DNA from: Blasia pusilla
Taxonomy: Eukaryota; Marchantiophyta; Marchantiopsida; Blasiales
Assembly: GCA_050084515.1 (NCBI GenBank)
Contig: CM114271.1
Span: 13,950,001 to 14,014,000 of the forward strand
DNA length: 64,000 nucleotides
Direction: 5' to 3'
Under the pieces are notes generated by a model that was not told the origin of the DNA, searched no databases, and was given only the letters and a program-made list of their open reading frames with translations. Below, piece by piece: positions 37,726-48,711 of the stretch (position 1 is its first letter; the number at the start of each line of letters is the position of its first letter). The translations under genes were made by a program, and so were the position numbers.

Positions 37726-37755
37726 ACGCATGGCCGCGGCTGTCTATGGCTTTCG
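37726..37755 (+). repeat. Internal copy of the MULE right terminus
   Basis: These 30 bases (ACGCATGGCCGCGGCTGTCT then ATGGCTTTCG) match the outermost 30 bases of the right terminal repeat (38941-38970) with one difference and in the same orientation. They lie 1.2 kb inside the element. Confidence 0.9.
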
Positions 37756-38710
37756 TCTTTGTCATCGAACAATTTTGGGTCATCTTTGAAGTTCATCCTG
37801 TGTATAACAGTAAGCTTGAGAGGTAGAAGGAGGATGAAGATGAAGACAACAACAATGGTATCACAAAGAAATACAAACTTAGCATCAAGAAGAGAGGACT
37901 TCGTTCTGAAGCTCGAGCAGCTACTACAACGGATTTGGACATGCAATTGCTCAGTCCCCTTCAGCAGCAGCGTATGAAGTATAAGCAAAGAAAACGGACC
38001 CTTCAGGGTCGGGAAGAGACTGTAAGTCATGCATGGCTTTGAGTTTCAGAAAGGAGTTGACATTGGAGATATGTCGATGTATTTCCTTCTCGAAGATGAA
38101 AGGATGCGGGTGCAAGCTTGTCCAGAAAACTCTGAAAACTCGACTCTGCAAACTCGACGAATATGCCCACAAAACTCTGCAAATTCGATCTCACAGTGGC
38201 TTCATTTCTCTTCGATTGAATGACGACTGAGCGGCTGATCAAAGAAAAGAGGAGAAGAAAAGAGAATAGAAGAGAAACACCAACCTCATAGGCGTAAAGA
38301 AAGCGGATTTGTGGCGGCGAAAGAAAGCTCTCAAGGCGGATATGCGGATTTGGGCAGGCGAATCAAGCTCTCCGAAGTGATAGCGCACACAGCAAAGAAG
38401 TGGCAGGCCGAATTGAAGCTCTCCGAAGTGATAGCGCACACAGCGAAGACCAAAAAGCCTCAGCAAACCGAAAAGACGCACCGGACCGAAATAACGCCGC
38501 AGACTGGCAGGCAGAAACGAAGCTCTCAAGGCGGATTTGCACATTTGCGGCAGGCCGGGACGAATCCCTCAAGTCGATCGTTGGGACCGAAAAGACGCAG
38601 CAGACCAAAAAAACGCAGCAGACCGAAAACACACAGCAGACCGAAAAACGCAGCAGATTGGGTTTCGGGTTTCGGAGTTCGGAGGTGAGGGTTCCGTCCG
38701 CTCCACCCCG

Positions 38711-38830
38711 TCGTCCGTCCGTCCATCCGTGAGCTCATCCGTCCATCCGTCCGTCCATCTGTCCAGCCGTCCGTCCGTCCATCCGTCCTTCCGTCCTTCC
38801 GTCCTTCTGTCCGTCCGTCCACCCGTCCGT
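38711..38830 (+). repeat. CCGTCCGT minisatellite, right MULE end
   Basis: Complement of the left-end GGAC array, with CCATCCGT and CCTTCCGT variants. It directly precedes the unique right terminal repeat, with a 30-bp spacer. Confidence 0.92.
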
Positions 38831-38860
38831 CCTCCGTCGGACTCCGTCCGCTCAACCAAA

Positions 38861-38970
38861 CCGCTGTCCGCTGCCGGTATTACCGACCCTAATCCCCTGC
38901 CGAACCGCCTGCGCCTAAGGCCTAATCTACGCGGCCTTAAACGCATGGCCGCGGCTATCTATGGCTTTCG
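38861..38970 (+). repeat. MULE terminal inverted repeat, right
   Basis: It ends GGCTATCTATGGCTTTCG and is the complement of the left repeat. It is followed at once by the right target duplication ACGCCCTC (38971-38978). Confidence 0.93.
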
Positions 38971-38978
38971 ACGCCCTC

Positions 38979-39393
38979 CTCCTCTCCGCTAACAGATGCA
39001 TGCCTTCAAGACTCCGTTCTCCAACTCTTCCATCCATCGCTCCGTCCCTGTTTTCCAGTTCAGCCCCCGCTCTCGGCGCTACGCCGCGGCACTTCTTGGC
39101 TGTCAGGACCTCCCGTCCACTCCACCACCATCCATCGGATCCAGGACTCACCCGCGATTGAGCCGGCCCCATTCTTCGGTCGAATCCATTATTGGGTTTC
39201 ATTAGTAGGGCCGCTCAAAGCTCGGCTCGGATGGAACATGAAAACCAGTATGCCGTTTTGAAAGAAGAAAAGATGCACTTCCATAAAAATGAGTGAGGGA
39301 AAACCCATCGGAAGTACAAAAGAGGGGGACTCAAAGAGTTAAAACCTGAAGGCCACAACAAGACCAGAAAAGGAAAAAGGGGGCATTCCCCCC
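38979..39393. other. MULE right flank and 3' tail of the non-LTR element
   Basis: The first 230 bases are C-rich, pre-insertion flank that was once contiguous with 25472. They contain open Ser/Pro/Arg-rich frames on the plus strand, too short to assign. From about 39250 the complement reads as the 3' UTR of the non-LTR retrotransposon (CTTTTGTACTTCCGATGGG). No poly(A) or target duplication could be fixed. Confidence 0.45.
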
Positions 39394-42300
39394 CTAACGA
39401 CGAAACTCACCAACAGCAGAGACAATATCAGTAACAACAAGAGAGCTATGACTATTACTAAGTGGGCCTCTAGCGCCGGCGTCTCCCACAGCCTGAGCTC
39501 GCCGCAAAAGCCCATTAGCCTGGGCGCGCTGCAACGCTATGGAGACCCGCTACCTACAATAGAGAATCGCAGTAGCTAAGGACAACCCATTTCTCGAGTG
39601 GAGATGATGGGCGCAGTCCATAAGGAACGAGTCGAACCTCTCCCCCATAGCCCCATACACCTCTATGGCCAGGGGGATGAAGATGTGTCCCTCGTGAAGT
39701 CGACTGTAGATATGTGTCTTCTTCACCGCCGCCGCTCCTTATAGCATTCGCCCTTGGGCCACCACTTGGGATCGCACTGCCTCCCGCGTAGGATTTGTAA
39801 CTACCACGTCCGCCACCACCACCTCAGCCTCTCGTGTCATGTAAAGATCGGCTCGAATAAGGGAATCCTGCATGGAGTACTGCCTCTCTCTCTGCACATG
39901 GAAGCCACTCTCCCGAGCAATACTGAACATGATATCCCGCATTGCATCATGAGTGGCTATCCTCTCACCCCCAACTGGACAGCGTGCCAAATGCACACCA
40001 AGTGGATCCAGGCTCCGACGACACTCGCAGTGTGTCGAACCAACCACCGATGGTTGGGGGAGGCCCAAGCGGAACCGCATCGTTGTGGTATAGGTAAGTG
40101 GTGCGATATGGAAAGCCGGGAGAAGGGGGCGCGCCCCTACCCATGAGCCTGCCCCCTTTCCGGAGCAAGAGCGAATACGGGCCCTAACCTCCATGGGGAT
40201 ATTCCCGTCGGACATAGTGCCTCTAAAACTGCCTCAAAGTGGGCTTCCATCAAGGAAGATTGGAGCCAGATTGACCGGAGGTAACTAAGGAGGAGAAAGT
40301 GGGGGAGAACGGCTCGGCCTCAACTCAAGGGAATCTCTACAAGCTGTGAGTGAAGACTAAAGTGGGAAAGAGCCATCCTCAACCTGGGAGACGTAGTGTA
40401 GAAGGACCGGTCTATCTCTAACCAAAAATCGGGAGCAAAGGAGGGGTGCCACTGTGGCCCAACTCCCTAAAAAAGCGGAGGGTGCCACTAACTCGGTCGA
40501 GAGAAGACCTACTCCACCAAAAGAAATCGGCCAAGAGGTTTGTCTACAAGCTAACTCCCCCATGGGGCACTCTAAGGAGCCGGGTCCTAGAAGATCCCCA
40601 AACACCTGCATGAGCTTCCTATCAAAGGATCTATATAGGGAAGAAAGGTGACTAGATGTCCAGACCATTCTAGTGAGGTAACCACGTCTACGAGCAAAAC
40701 AAGAAGAGAGAATGCCAAAGGCGACTTGAGGGTCACCAATCCTCGTAAGATCATCAACGTGGAGAAGATCCTTGGTAAGAGCCGCCGCCACGAAACTCGA
40801 TACAAAGTCTTGGCTCCCGAGCGGGACTCCCAAGACTCAAAGCCCTTCGACACGTCGCAAGAAGCCGTCCGATAAATGTAGATCATCACGTAGGCCTGAT
40901 GGAGACTAAGCCTTGCACTTTCCCACCTTCACCGCCAGGCCGACACGTGCCAACTGTGCTGAAAAGTGCTCGAATGCAGGGACAACAAGATCTCCAGGAC
41001 CAACAATATGAGTATCATCTGCCAACGAAGGGAAAATGCAACCTACGAAAGCCTCCACCGTAGAAAGAACCGCTCGGTAATGAGCCACAAAAAACAACGC
41101 GCCACCCAGAGGGTCACCCTAATGAAACCCGGTAGCAGACTCCAAGACCGTGACCTCCTCCTCGAATCGACCATGGTGGAAATAGAGGGCCGAAGGGGCC
41201 CCATAGAAAGCTTGCACAAAGGGAATGAGGCTCGCCATGGGGCCACCCGTGTCCCTCAACTCTGTGAATATAGTAGCCCGAGATACTGAGTTGAAGGCGT
41301 TCTCCACGTCCACTTGGAGAACCACCCACTCTGGATGTACATCTAGACAAGCCCTCAAACCTAAGGCAACCATCTCACATCCGGCTGGCGTGGCAACTCC
41401 AAACTGATGCCGACTCGGATGTGATTTCGAAAGCCTCACGGAATTGCAAAGCGAGAGTACGACTCACCAACCGCAAGAGCACCTCACCTATGGCAGTCGG
41501 ACGGATACCACCACCCTCCTTCGACAACGCCAAAAGTCGCCCTGCCCCTAATACTTGGGCCACTGGTGTTGGCACTCTCCCCTGAGCTAGGTGAGAGGCA
41601 ACCTGAAGCAACTCGGAGAAGCCGCTAGCGGAGTCCTCGGAAAGAAAGCAATCACGAAGGTGTTCGTACATCATACCAAAAAATCCTCCAGCCGCAATCC
41701 TCGGAGAACGTCCGAGTGCCCGTGCAAAGAGGGACGGGTCAAGGCATATAGCCGTGTCAGGATGGAAGTCACGTGCAAAAGCTAGAATGTCAACCGCTGG
41801 AATGTCAACCACTAGACGAGGATGTAGCCTCCGGAGGGCATCAATGGTAACATCTGAAGAAGGAGTCATGTCCATCGGGCGAAGAGCACGTGCAGCTCGC
41901 GAGTACTCACAGGCTCCCCCCAGTGTCCTACATCGTCGCAACCTGGCTGCTACAAGATTGTCCGCCGGGAAACCAGGTGAACTGCTACCTCTGGCAAATG
42001 CCACAAACTCACTCTGCAAAGACTCCCAATCACCTCCTCGAAAGCGTCTCAGACATGCCACAACCTCTCTATGATCGGCCTTCCCTCCCCGAGTGTAACG
42101 AAGACACCATCGTGGAAGGAGAAGTAGTAGGTACCAAGAGAGCTCATCCATAGGATCAAGAGCGATCCTAGCTAGGGGAAGGAGGAATGCGTGGCGGAGG
42201 TCATCCTGAATAGCATGGGGGATCCTATGGAACAGCCTTGGGCACGGAAAACGGGTCTCGAAGAGACCTATAATGCTGCCCTGGTGGGACCTCAACCACT

Positions 42301-42520
42301 CCCATGCCTCAGGAGGGGGCGATGATGCGGGAAGCACCGGAGAGCATCCATGGTCGACAGGAGGGACCACCCATCCAAATCTATCAAAGTCATGATGTTT
42401 TGCCGCTAAGTGGTTCCGAATTCCTGAACGAGTGAAGAATTCGGGACAACATGGGCATTTAGTATCCCGACTAGACGACCCACGGGTCCCCACACGGGGA
42501 GCCGATGCGGGTCGAGGCAT
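39394..42520 (-). pseudogene. Non-LTR retrotransposon ORF: zinc finger, reverse transcriptase, restriction-like endonuclease
   Basis: One ORF of about 1042 codons runs from ATG 42520 to TAG 39394, broken by a single frameshift near 41430 and eight stops. Order: a C2H2-type finger (CPCCPEFF ... HLAAKH, residues 23-45); a middle region; RT motifs (LLALSKEGGGIRPTAIGEVL, then LQVDVENAFNSVSR, then LADDTHIVG carrying the catalytic Asp pair); a thumb (PISFGGVGLLS); and a C-terminal zinc knuckle and nuclease (CECRRSLDPLGVHLARC, ERIATHDAMRD, SLIRADLYM, VVADVVVTNP, then IFIPLAIEVYGAMGERF). The knuckle plus R...D...D layout is the restriction-like endonuclease of early-branching (R2/NeSL-like) non-LTR elements. 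No apurinic-type endonuclease is seen. The exact clade is not assigned. The copy is dead. Confidence 0.88.
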
Positions 42521-43430
42521 GGATGCAACTCACCAAGAAGAGGACATGGCCCCCTCCAATAAAATCGTGTGACAATCCCCCACCAATAACAGTCCGATCA
42601 TCCCCATTCGAACGAGCGGTCCTGGCAAACAACTCTCTTCCCGTCCACGGTAATGCTCCCTCTAACATAAACTCTCACCTAGCGACATCACCTAGGACTT
42701 CTAGTCCCAACCCCCTCCCAAAAATGAACTCATGAATACCTAGAGTTGCTAAGAGTGTGAAAAGATCATGGGCCAATCGAGATAAAATAGATGAGAAGAA
42801 AGGTGTATCTACGGGAGGGGTAAAAAATACAAATGTGAATCGAACCAAAATGAGAAGCAAATACGACAAACAAGGAAGGACTTGGGAAAGGAGGGGAAGG
42901 GTGGGTGAATAGAGGACGTTACCTTGGGAAATTTCTCCAAATGACAATAAGCAAAGCCATAATACTCACATTTGGAACCCTAATATGAACCGAATTCTAA
43001 AAATATGAATAAAAATAAAAATTCTTCACGCCATGCATCAAGGTCCAGATCAAAATGAAGCCCTCGTCACACTCTCCGTTTTGATATGTAGCACGTCCCC
43101 TCTCTTCCCCGACGCCCACCGTTCTCCCTCCCGCCGTCCCCGTCCATGCCTCCCGCCGTCCCCGCCCAAACTACGTCCGCAGCTTCAGTACCGTTTTGAG
43201 AGGGGTGGGAGAGAAAGTAATTAATGGAGGACGCGTGGATAACCTAGAAGGACAGGAAAAAAGGGCGAATGTTTATGGGGGTATAATAAAGAAAACTAGT
43301 GTGCAGCCCGAAATAGCTTGGGTGTGTGAAGTGCGAATTGTGTCTTGATGAGAAGTAGGGGAGCTCAATGGTATGGACGACGGAAAAGAGTATTCCAGCC
43401 TTAGTTTGGAGGTTTTGAGAACACTAATAT
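42521..43430. other. 5' region of the non-LTR element and unassigned DNA
   Basis: The sequence next to 42520 is probably the 5' UTR of the non-LTR element. A short C-rich tract (CCCGCCGTCCCCGTCC near 43130) follows. At 43286-43320 a CTAG next to an imperfect hairpin on the minus strand resembles a Helitron 3' end but is weak. No gene was seen. Confidence 0.35.
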
Positions 43431-44860
43431 AGTCAAGAGTAACAGGGCGAGAGGAAGGCGTGGAATAACATGGCAAGGAATAACAATTATTCTATTCGGT
43501 GTCAATGAGAGTACTTGGAAAAATTCATATTCATCCGGCCGTTAAAAAATTAATATCCGAGGGTTGAAAACCGTGCAGAATAACTTGCATTCTATAGGCT
43601 CTGTACTTGAGTCGAGTATTGTAGGGGTTGTGACTAGTGATACAGTCAAGAGTAACACGGCGAGAGGAAGACGTGGAATAACATGGCGAGGAATAACAAT
43701 TATTCTATTCTGTGTCAATCTAATTGGCGACCACATATTCATAATACGAGAAGATAGCGGGGCGATAAGACAAAATAGGCAACATCTTTGAATATTGTTG
43801 CTTGAGCCCGTTAGACGGGTAGAAATAGAACAAAAGAAACAAATAGGGATTCATTGGAATATATAATAATCATTTAATACTTAATTTAATATTTTAATGG
43901 GCGATTTTAAATATTAATAAAATATAAATAATATGATAAATAACCAAAATTTTAGAATTTCTGCTTCAATTCATATTTGATGGAAAAAGCAAATAAAAAT
44001 TTGATGGAGGAGTAGATTTTGTTTAAATTTTAGGGAAGTATTAGGATATCATTTAAATTTGAATGGAGGATTGTAATTACTAAGAAGAGTGAAATGCTAT
44101 CCCTGTTCTAAAATTTTAGGGAAGTATTGGGATATCATTTAAATTTGAATGGAGGATTGTAATTACTAAGAAGAGTGAAATGTTATTACTGTTCTAAAAT
44201 TTAGAAAATAGAAACTATATGTAAAATTTGAACTAAACAGCATATCACTTTCTGAAATAACGGTATTAATTCACATGCGATGTTTTGGGAAAGGAAAATT
44301 AATTTGAATGGAAAAGGAAAATGATTTTTTTAGTTAAAATTAGATAAGATATTGGTTAGTGAATGTTATTTTGGTGGGAAGAATAGTTATTGTTTGAGCT
44401 TTTACAGAGGAGTGAAATTATTTAGGGGAGATGGGTGTTACTTAAAGGTGAAATTTTCTTACTCTTTTAAGATTTAAAAAGTGGAAATTATATTAAATAA
44501 AATTTGAAAATTTAAACATAATTTTTAAAAACTATTATTTACAACTTTTTTTAAGGCCCTATTGGCATGCAGTAATTGGACAAGAAAAAAAAAATCACTT
44601 GTTATGGGCATGAAGAAAAAAGTTTGAATTTATGTGCAGCATCATTAATCCCTTCACTAACAAAAGCTCTTCAAACACTTTTTTATTTTCTGTGCATCGC
44701 ACAGGTACCTTACTAGTGAGAGTAATTGGGAAAGTTCATATCCATCTTACCGTTAAAAAGTTAATATCCGAGGGTTGAGAACCGTGCAGAATAACTTGCA
44801 TTCTACGGGCTTTGTACTCGGAGTCGAGTATTGTATGGGCTATGACTAGTGATTTAATGC
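43431..44860. repeat. 213-bp tandem duplication, second unit split by a Helitron
   Basis: Unit 1 starts at AGTCAAGAGTAAC (43431) and unit 2 at the same motif (43644), period 213. Unit 1 runs unbroken through GTGTCAA-TGAGAGTA and ends near GACTAGTGAT. In unit 2, GTGTCAA is followed by the 998-bp Helitron (43719-44716). TGAGAGTA and the rest of the unit resume at 44717. Confidence 0.9.
43719..44716 (+). mobile_element. Non-autonomous Helitron, 998 bp, with preserved empty site
   Basis: It begins TCTAATTGGCG after A and ends with the perfect hairpin CTGTGC-ATC-GCACAG, then GTACCTTACTAG before T. It has no target duplication. The neighbouring tandem unit shows the unoccupied sequence GTGTCAA|TGAGAG at 43505/43506, which fixes both borders to the base. 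The body is AT-rich and non-coding and matches the minus-strand element at 11403-12381. It has an internal 86-bp duplication at 44031-44202. Confidence 0.93.
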
Positions 44861-46049
44861 ATTATTGAAATAATTGACAAGAAAATAAAACTCTTAGTTT
44901 GACCAATAAGATGGATAAAGTAGAATATGTATGGAGATACGTGGAAACATATATCCAACCAAAAAAATTAGGGTGGCAAATATATTTCAATGTAAATTGG
45001 AGGTGTTGTTTGATTTCAAATTATTTTAGCATACAATTGATGTATCGCTGATGTGTGTTGTGGTGAAAGAAACGATCATTGCTTTTAAAGTAGTGGGTAT
45101 GAATTGGTTGAATAAGATAATGGATTGAAACCGTTCACTATAAGAGTAGTGTGTAGATATGAGCATAAATATTCCATTTGTGAATAGATATGGCTAATTT
45201 GCAATTGAATCTATCTCTTATACACCATGCAATTAAGCAAAGGAATTATGAATATCGAATGTTACTTGATTGGATTCATATATTGATTTCCTCTATCATG
45301 AATGCCTTTAGAAAAGTATAAATTTTTTATGGACAACACTTTTACAAATATGAAGATGGAAAAAATTGTGCTACATGTGTTCAGTATGCACTACCGGTGA
45401 TGAAGAGACAACTCTGTGATCACAATCGTAGCATGGACTCTAGCAACTCCATAATAAGTTTAAGATCTTCTTATATCTAATATTTGACATCTTTATAAAA
45501 TTGATCTCAAGCTTATCGTAGATACTACTCTTCAACTTGAAGTTTAAATAAGTGGGTATGACTATCATCACATGTTGAGTTTAACATATCCCTCACAACT
45601 AATATTTCTATCGACAACTAAGGTGACCTCTTCTCAACTTTGTTGAGTGTCACGCACATGTTTTGATAAACATTGAGTGGAATTGAAGGCCTCCTTAAGA
45701 TGTGATGTGATTGCTCGAGATAATCAGTGTCCAAGTCGTTGTTAACACGCACATCCTAATGTGTATGTGAAGTAAAACCATTAACTAGATGATAGTTAAC
45801 GTTGTCTTAACCTTGGAGTAAAAAAGAAATAGAAGTAAATATAAGAGAAAGTCTAAGTGATAGTTGGGAATGAAACTAGAAAATAGAGACTGCTAGAACT
45901 GTACATATTGCAATGGATAGGTAAGAGAAAGCCCAAGTGGTAGCCAAGAACTAAAAGAAATCAAGAAATACAAACTAATGCAATATGTCGTGTACATATT
46001 CCAATGTATATGTAAGAGAAATTCTACCTGAATATATATAAATAAAAGA

Positions 46050-46752
46050 TTCTATTGTCTAAAAAATGAATCACAGAATGATAGTTTGAACTAAATTTTT
46101 GGTGCGGATTGAAAAATATGATCACAATTTACAACAAACAAGAGAATCTAGATCTCTCATACATTAAGTTGGAACAAATGCATAGTGCAATTGTAGGAGT
46201 TTCAAAATCATTTATGCCAATGCATTGTAGTAAAATACTAGAGACAATGTACATGAACCATCTTCATAGAAAGCATATCTAAAAGTTATAGTAGTTAGAT
46301 TCACTATAGAAGACTTCTTAATTAAGCCACACACTTGAATGCAAGAGACATAAAGGTGACAACTATGAGATAAGAAGCATTCAAATCTTCATATAGAAGT
46401 AAATATTGTCTAAACAATGAATTGAAAATTCATAGTGTCAACTAAATCATTGGTGTAGATAGAATATGGTCATAATTTACAGCAAATAAGAGAATACACA
46501 TCACTCGCATATTTGAAGTTGGAACAAATCCAGAGTATACCTATACGAGTTTCAAGATTATTTTTTCCAATGGATTTCAGTAAAATACTAGAGACAAAAT
46601 ATATTAACCATCTTCGTAGAAAGCATATCTTAAAGTTCTAGAAGTTAGATTCACCACACAAGACTCCTTAATTAAGCTACATATTTGAATGCAAGAAGTG
46701 AAAAGGTGAAAACTATGAGGTAAAGAAGCATTGATCTCTCCATGTAAAAGTA
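46050..46752. repeat. 352-bp tandem duplication
   Basis: Both copies run from TATTGTCTAAA (46052 and 46404) through AAATACTAGAGACAA, CATAGAAAGCATATCT/CGTAGAAAGCATATCT and CTTAATTAAGC. They differ by substitutions and small indels. Confidence 0.85.
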
Positions 46753-47148
46753 ACAAAAAATGGCTTGTTAATGGAACAATACAAGATTTTGGAGTGTATG
46801 CATATCATGGAATTACAAAATACCATAAGAGCGTATATATCTAGAATCACTCAATAACAAATATTAAAGTCTAGGAATGAAACTGACATGAAAAAGTAGT
46901 ATTCTTGTAAACATTTGAAGTAACAAGTAAATCGATTGCGATGACCAAAAGGTATGGGAGAATGCAGATGCTAATGATGATGCAATATATGTCTATCTTG
47001 CATGAAAGCATATTTTACAAAGGTATGATTTTATTGGAATGTACATTTGTAGTGATAAAGTATATTTGAATCATCAAAACATCACTTGGAAAAATTATCT
47101 AGGAATAATGTTGATTCCTAAATGTAAAGCTAAAAACGCACGCACGCA

Positions 47149-47353
<205 letters not shown>

Positions 47354-47501
47354 GTTGTTCTAAACTTTAGTAGGAAAGGATCCTAATAAGAATTGTGTTT
47401 ATGTGCACTTTATCAATGAAGGGCCCGACCCTCTTTTGGTGATATTAAGGGAGGTCTCAGAGTGCTTGGAACCCAAACCCCACTTTGGGATCAGGCGGCT
47501 G

Positions 47502-47790
47502 GGGTCATGGAAAAGAAAGTGGTTACAATGCCTTCTTGATATGGTATGATAATTATATTATTTTGGTCTATGGTAAGGAAGAGTTTGTGGACTCTTAATG
47601 ATATTGAGTTCCAAGTGTGGAAAGGAAATACTTTATCTTTTGGTGATATTATGAGACTGTTGGGGTCATAGAAAGTGGTTACAATGCCTTCTTGATATGG
47701 TATGATAATTATATTATTTTGGTCTATGGTAGAGTTTGTGGCTCTAACATATTGAGTTCCAAGTGTGGAGGAAATAATTATGACGTCACC
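47502..47790. repeat. Tandem duplication of about 150 bp
   Basis: GTGGTTACAATGCCTTCTTG and the following TATGGTATGATAATTATATT occur at about 47518 and 47675, each followed by GAGTTCCAAGTGTGGA. The second copy is shorter by small deletions. Confidence 0.85.
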
Positions 47791-48711
47791 AAAGTTTGCT
47801 AGAAGTGGAAGGGTATGAGGATTATGAAGGTTAATGGGTAAGGGTTCAAACTTTGGCACTTGACCAACATCTTTAGCTATCTTCATTCACTCAAGAAATT
47901 GTGTTGCTTTCACAAAGGTGAAATCCATAAGAATGTTCAAGGGTAAGTGTTTCTAATGTCTTAATATGGAGTTAGGTCCAACTTATTCTATTTGAAAGAA
48001 CATTGAAAAACCTAGCTTCATCTCTCCTGGTTAAACTGGTCTCTTTGAAATCTACAATTTTGAACTTCAACGCTTCCTTTCTGAGAGTCACAATGCAATA
48101 GAGTCATGTGACAATGGTAGCTTGTAATAGCATATAGCATTTATATTAGTAATTACAATAGAAATAAAAGTAATCATGGTACTTATATATGGCAGGTCCA
48201 TCCTTAATATATGTTTGAACTTTGAGTCCCACAATTGGCTTTGACTAATGAAAGCTTGATTTTTTCGTGAATTAACTCCATGTTCCCAAAATAGTGGATG
48301 ATAACCTAGATTTTCTGAATACTTCATTCGATTTTCAATAGGAGTGGTGAAAAAGGCCGAATATCCTATCGTTGAGTGTTTATATTATCAAAAATTATGC
48401 TTATGAAGTCGAGATAATTGGTAGGAACTTGCAAGACTATGTTAGATCCTCGAGAAACATCTACAATAATAAGCATTGACATATGAATTATATTGATTTA
48501 CCTCCCACGTAGGATGATGAGATTGTTGTATAAGTTGTTACATATCTACAATGCCTAGATGTGGATTTATCTCCTGTTCATACATAAGTAGAGCTTGTAC
48601 AAATTGATGTGATATTAATATATGAGCAGCTTGAGTACGTGGCCTTGAGTTTTGTCTTTGCTTGCGTTGCCACGTGATGTCACGATTGAATACTTCACAA
48701 GAAATGTACAT

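Larger units (their letters stand above)
36017..38710. other. MULE interior and inner right end, no gene supported
   Basis: No convincing coding frame was found. Short direct repeats occur at 38300-38560 (CTCTCCGAAGTGATAGCGCACA twice, CTCTCAAGGCGGAT twice) and at 38580-38660 (GCAGCAGACCGAAAA units). They lead into the right-end minisatellite. This part may include the promoter of the minus-strand gene. Confidence 0.45.
25482..38970 (+). mobile_element. Large Mutator-like element (MULE), 13.5 kb, two genes
   Basis: It is bounded by 110-bp terminal inverted repeats with about 5 mismatches (25482-25591 and 38861-38970) and by the GACGCCCTC duplication. Both ends carry GGAC-type minisatellites just inside the unique repeat. 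Inside are a MULE transposase on the plus strand (26.8-29.8 kb) and an unrelated multi-exon gene on the minus strand (31.4-35.5 kb), arranged tail to tail. MULEs with a second gene are known (for example Vandal-type elements and Kaonashi elements with a ULP1-like protease), but this second protein resembles none that I can recall. The transposase carries two stops and a frameshift, so this copy is no longer autonomous. The well-preserved repeats and duplication suggest a fairly recent insertion. Confidence 0.92.

Noticed and set aside
39739-41121. Alternative genetic code with TAG read as Gln
   Set aside because: Intact nuclear genes here end in TAG or TGA (synthetase, coiled-coil gene, CPL3) and contain no internal ones. 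The stops occur only in transposon remnants and fit C-to-T decay.
43286-43325. Another Helitron 3' end on the minus strand
   Set aside because: CTAG and T are present, but the hairpin is imperfect and no 5' end was found.
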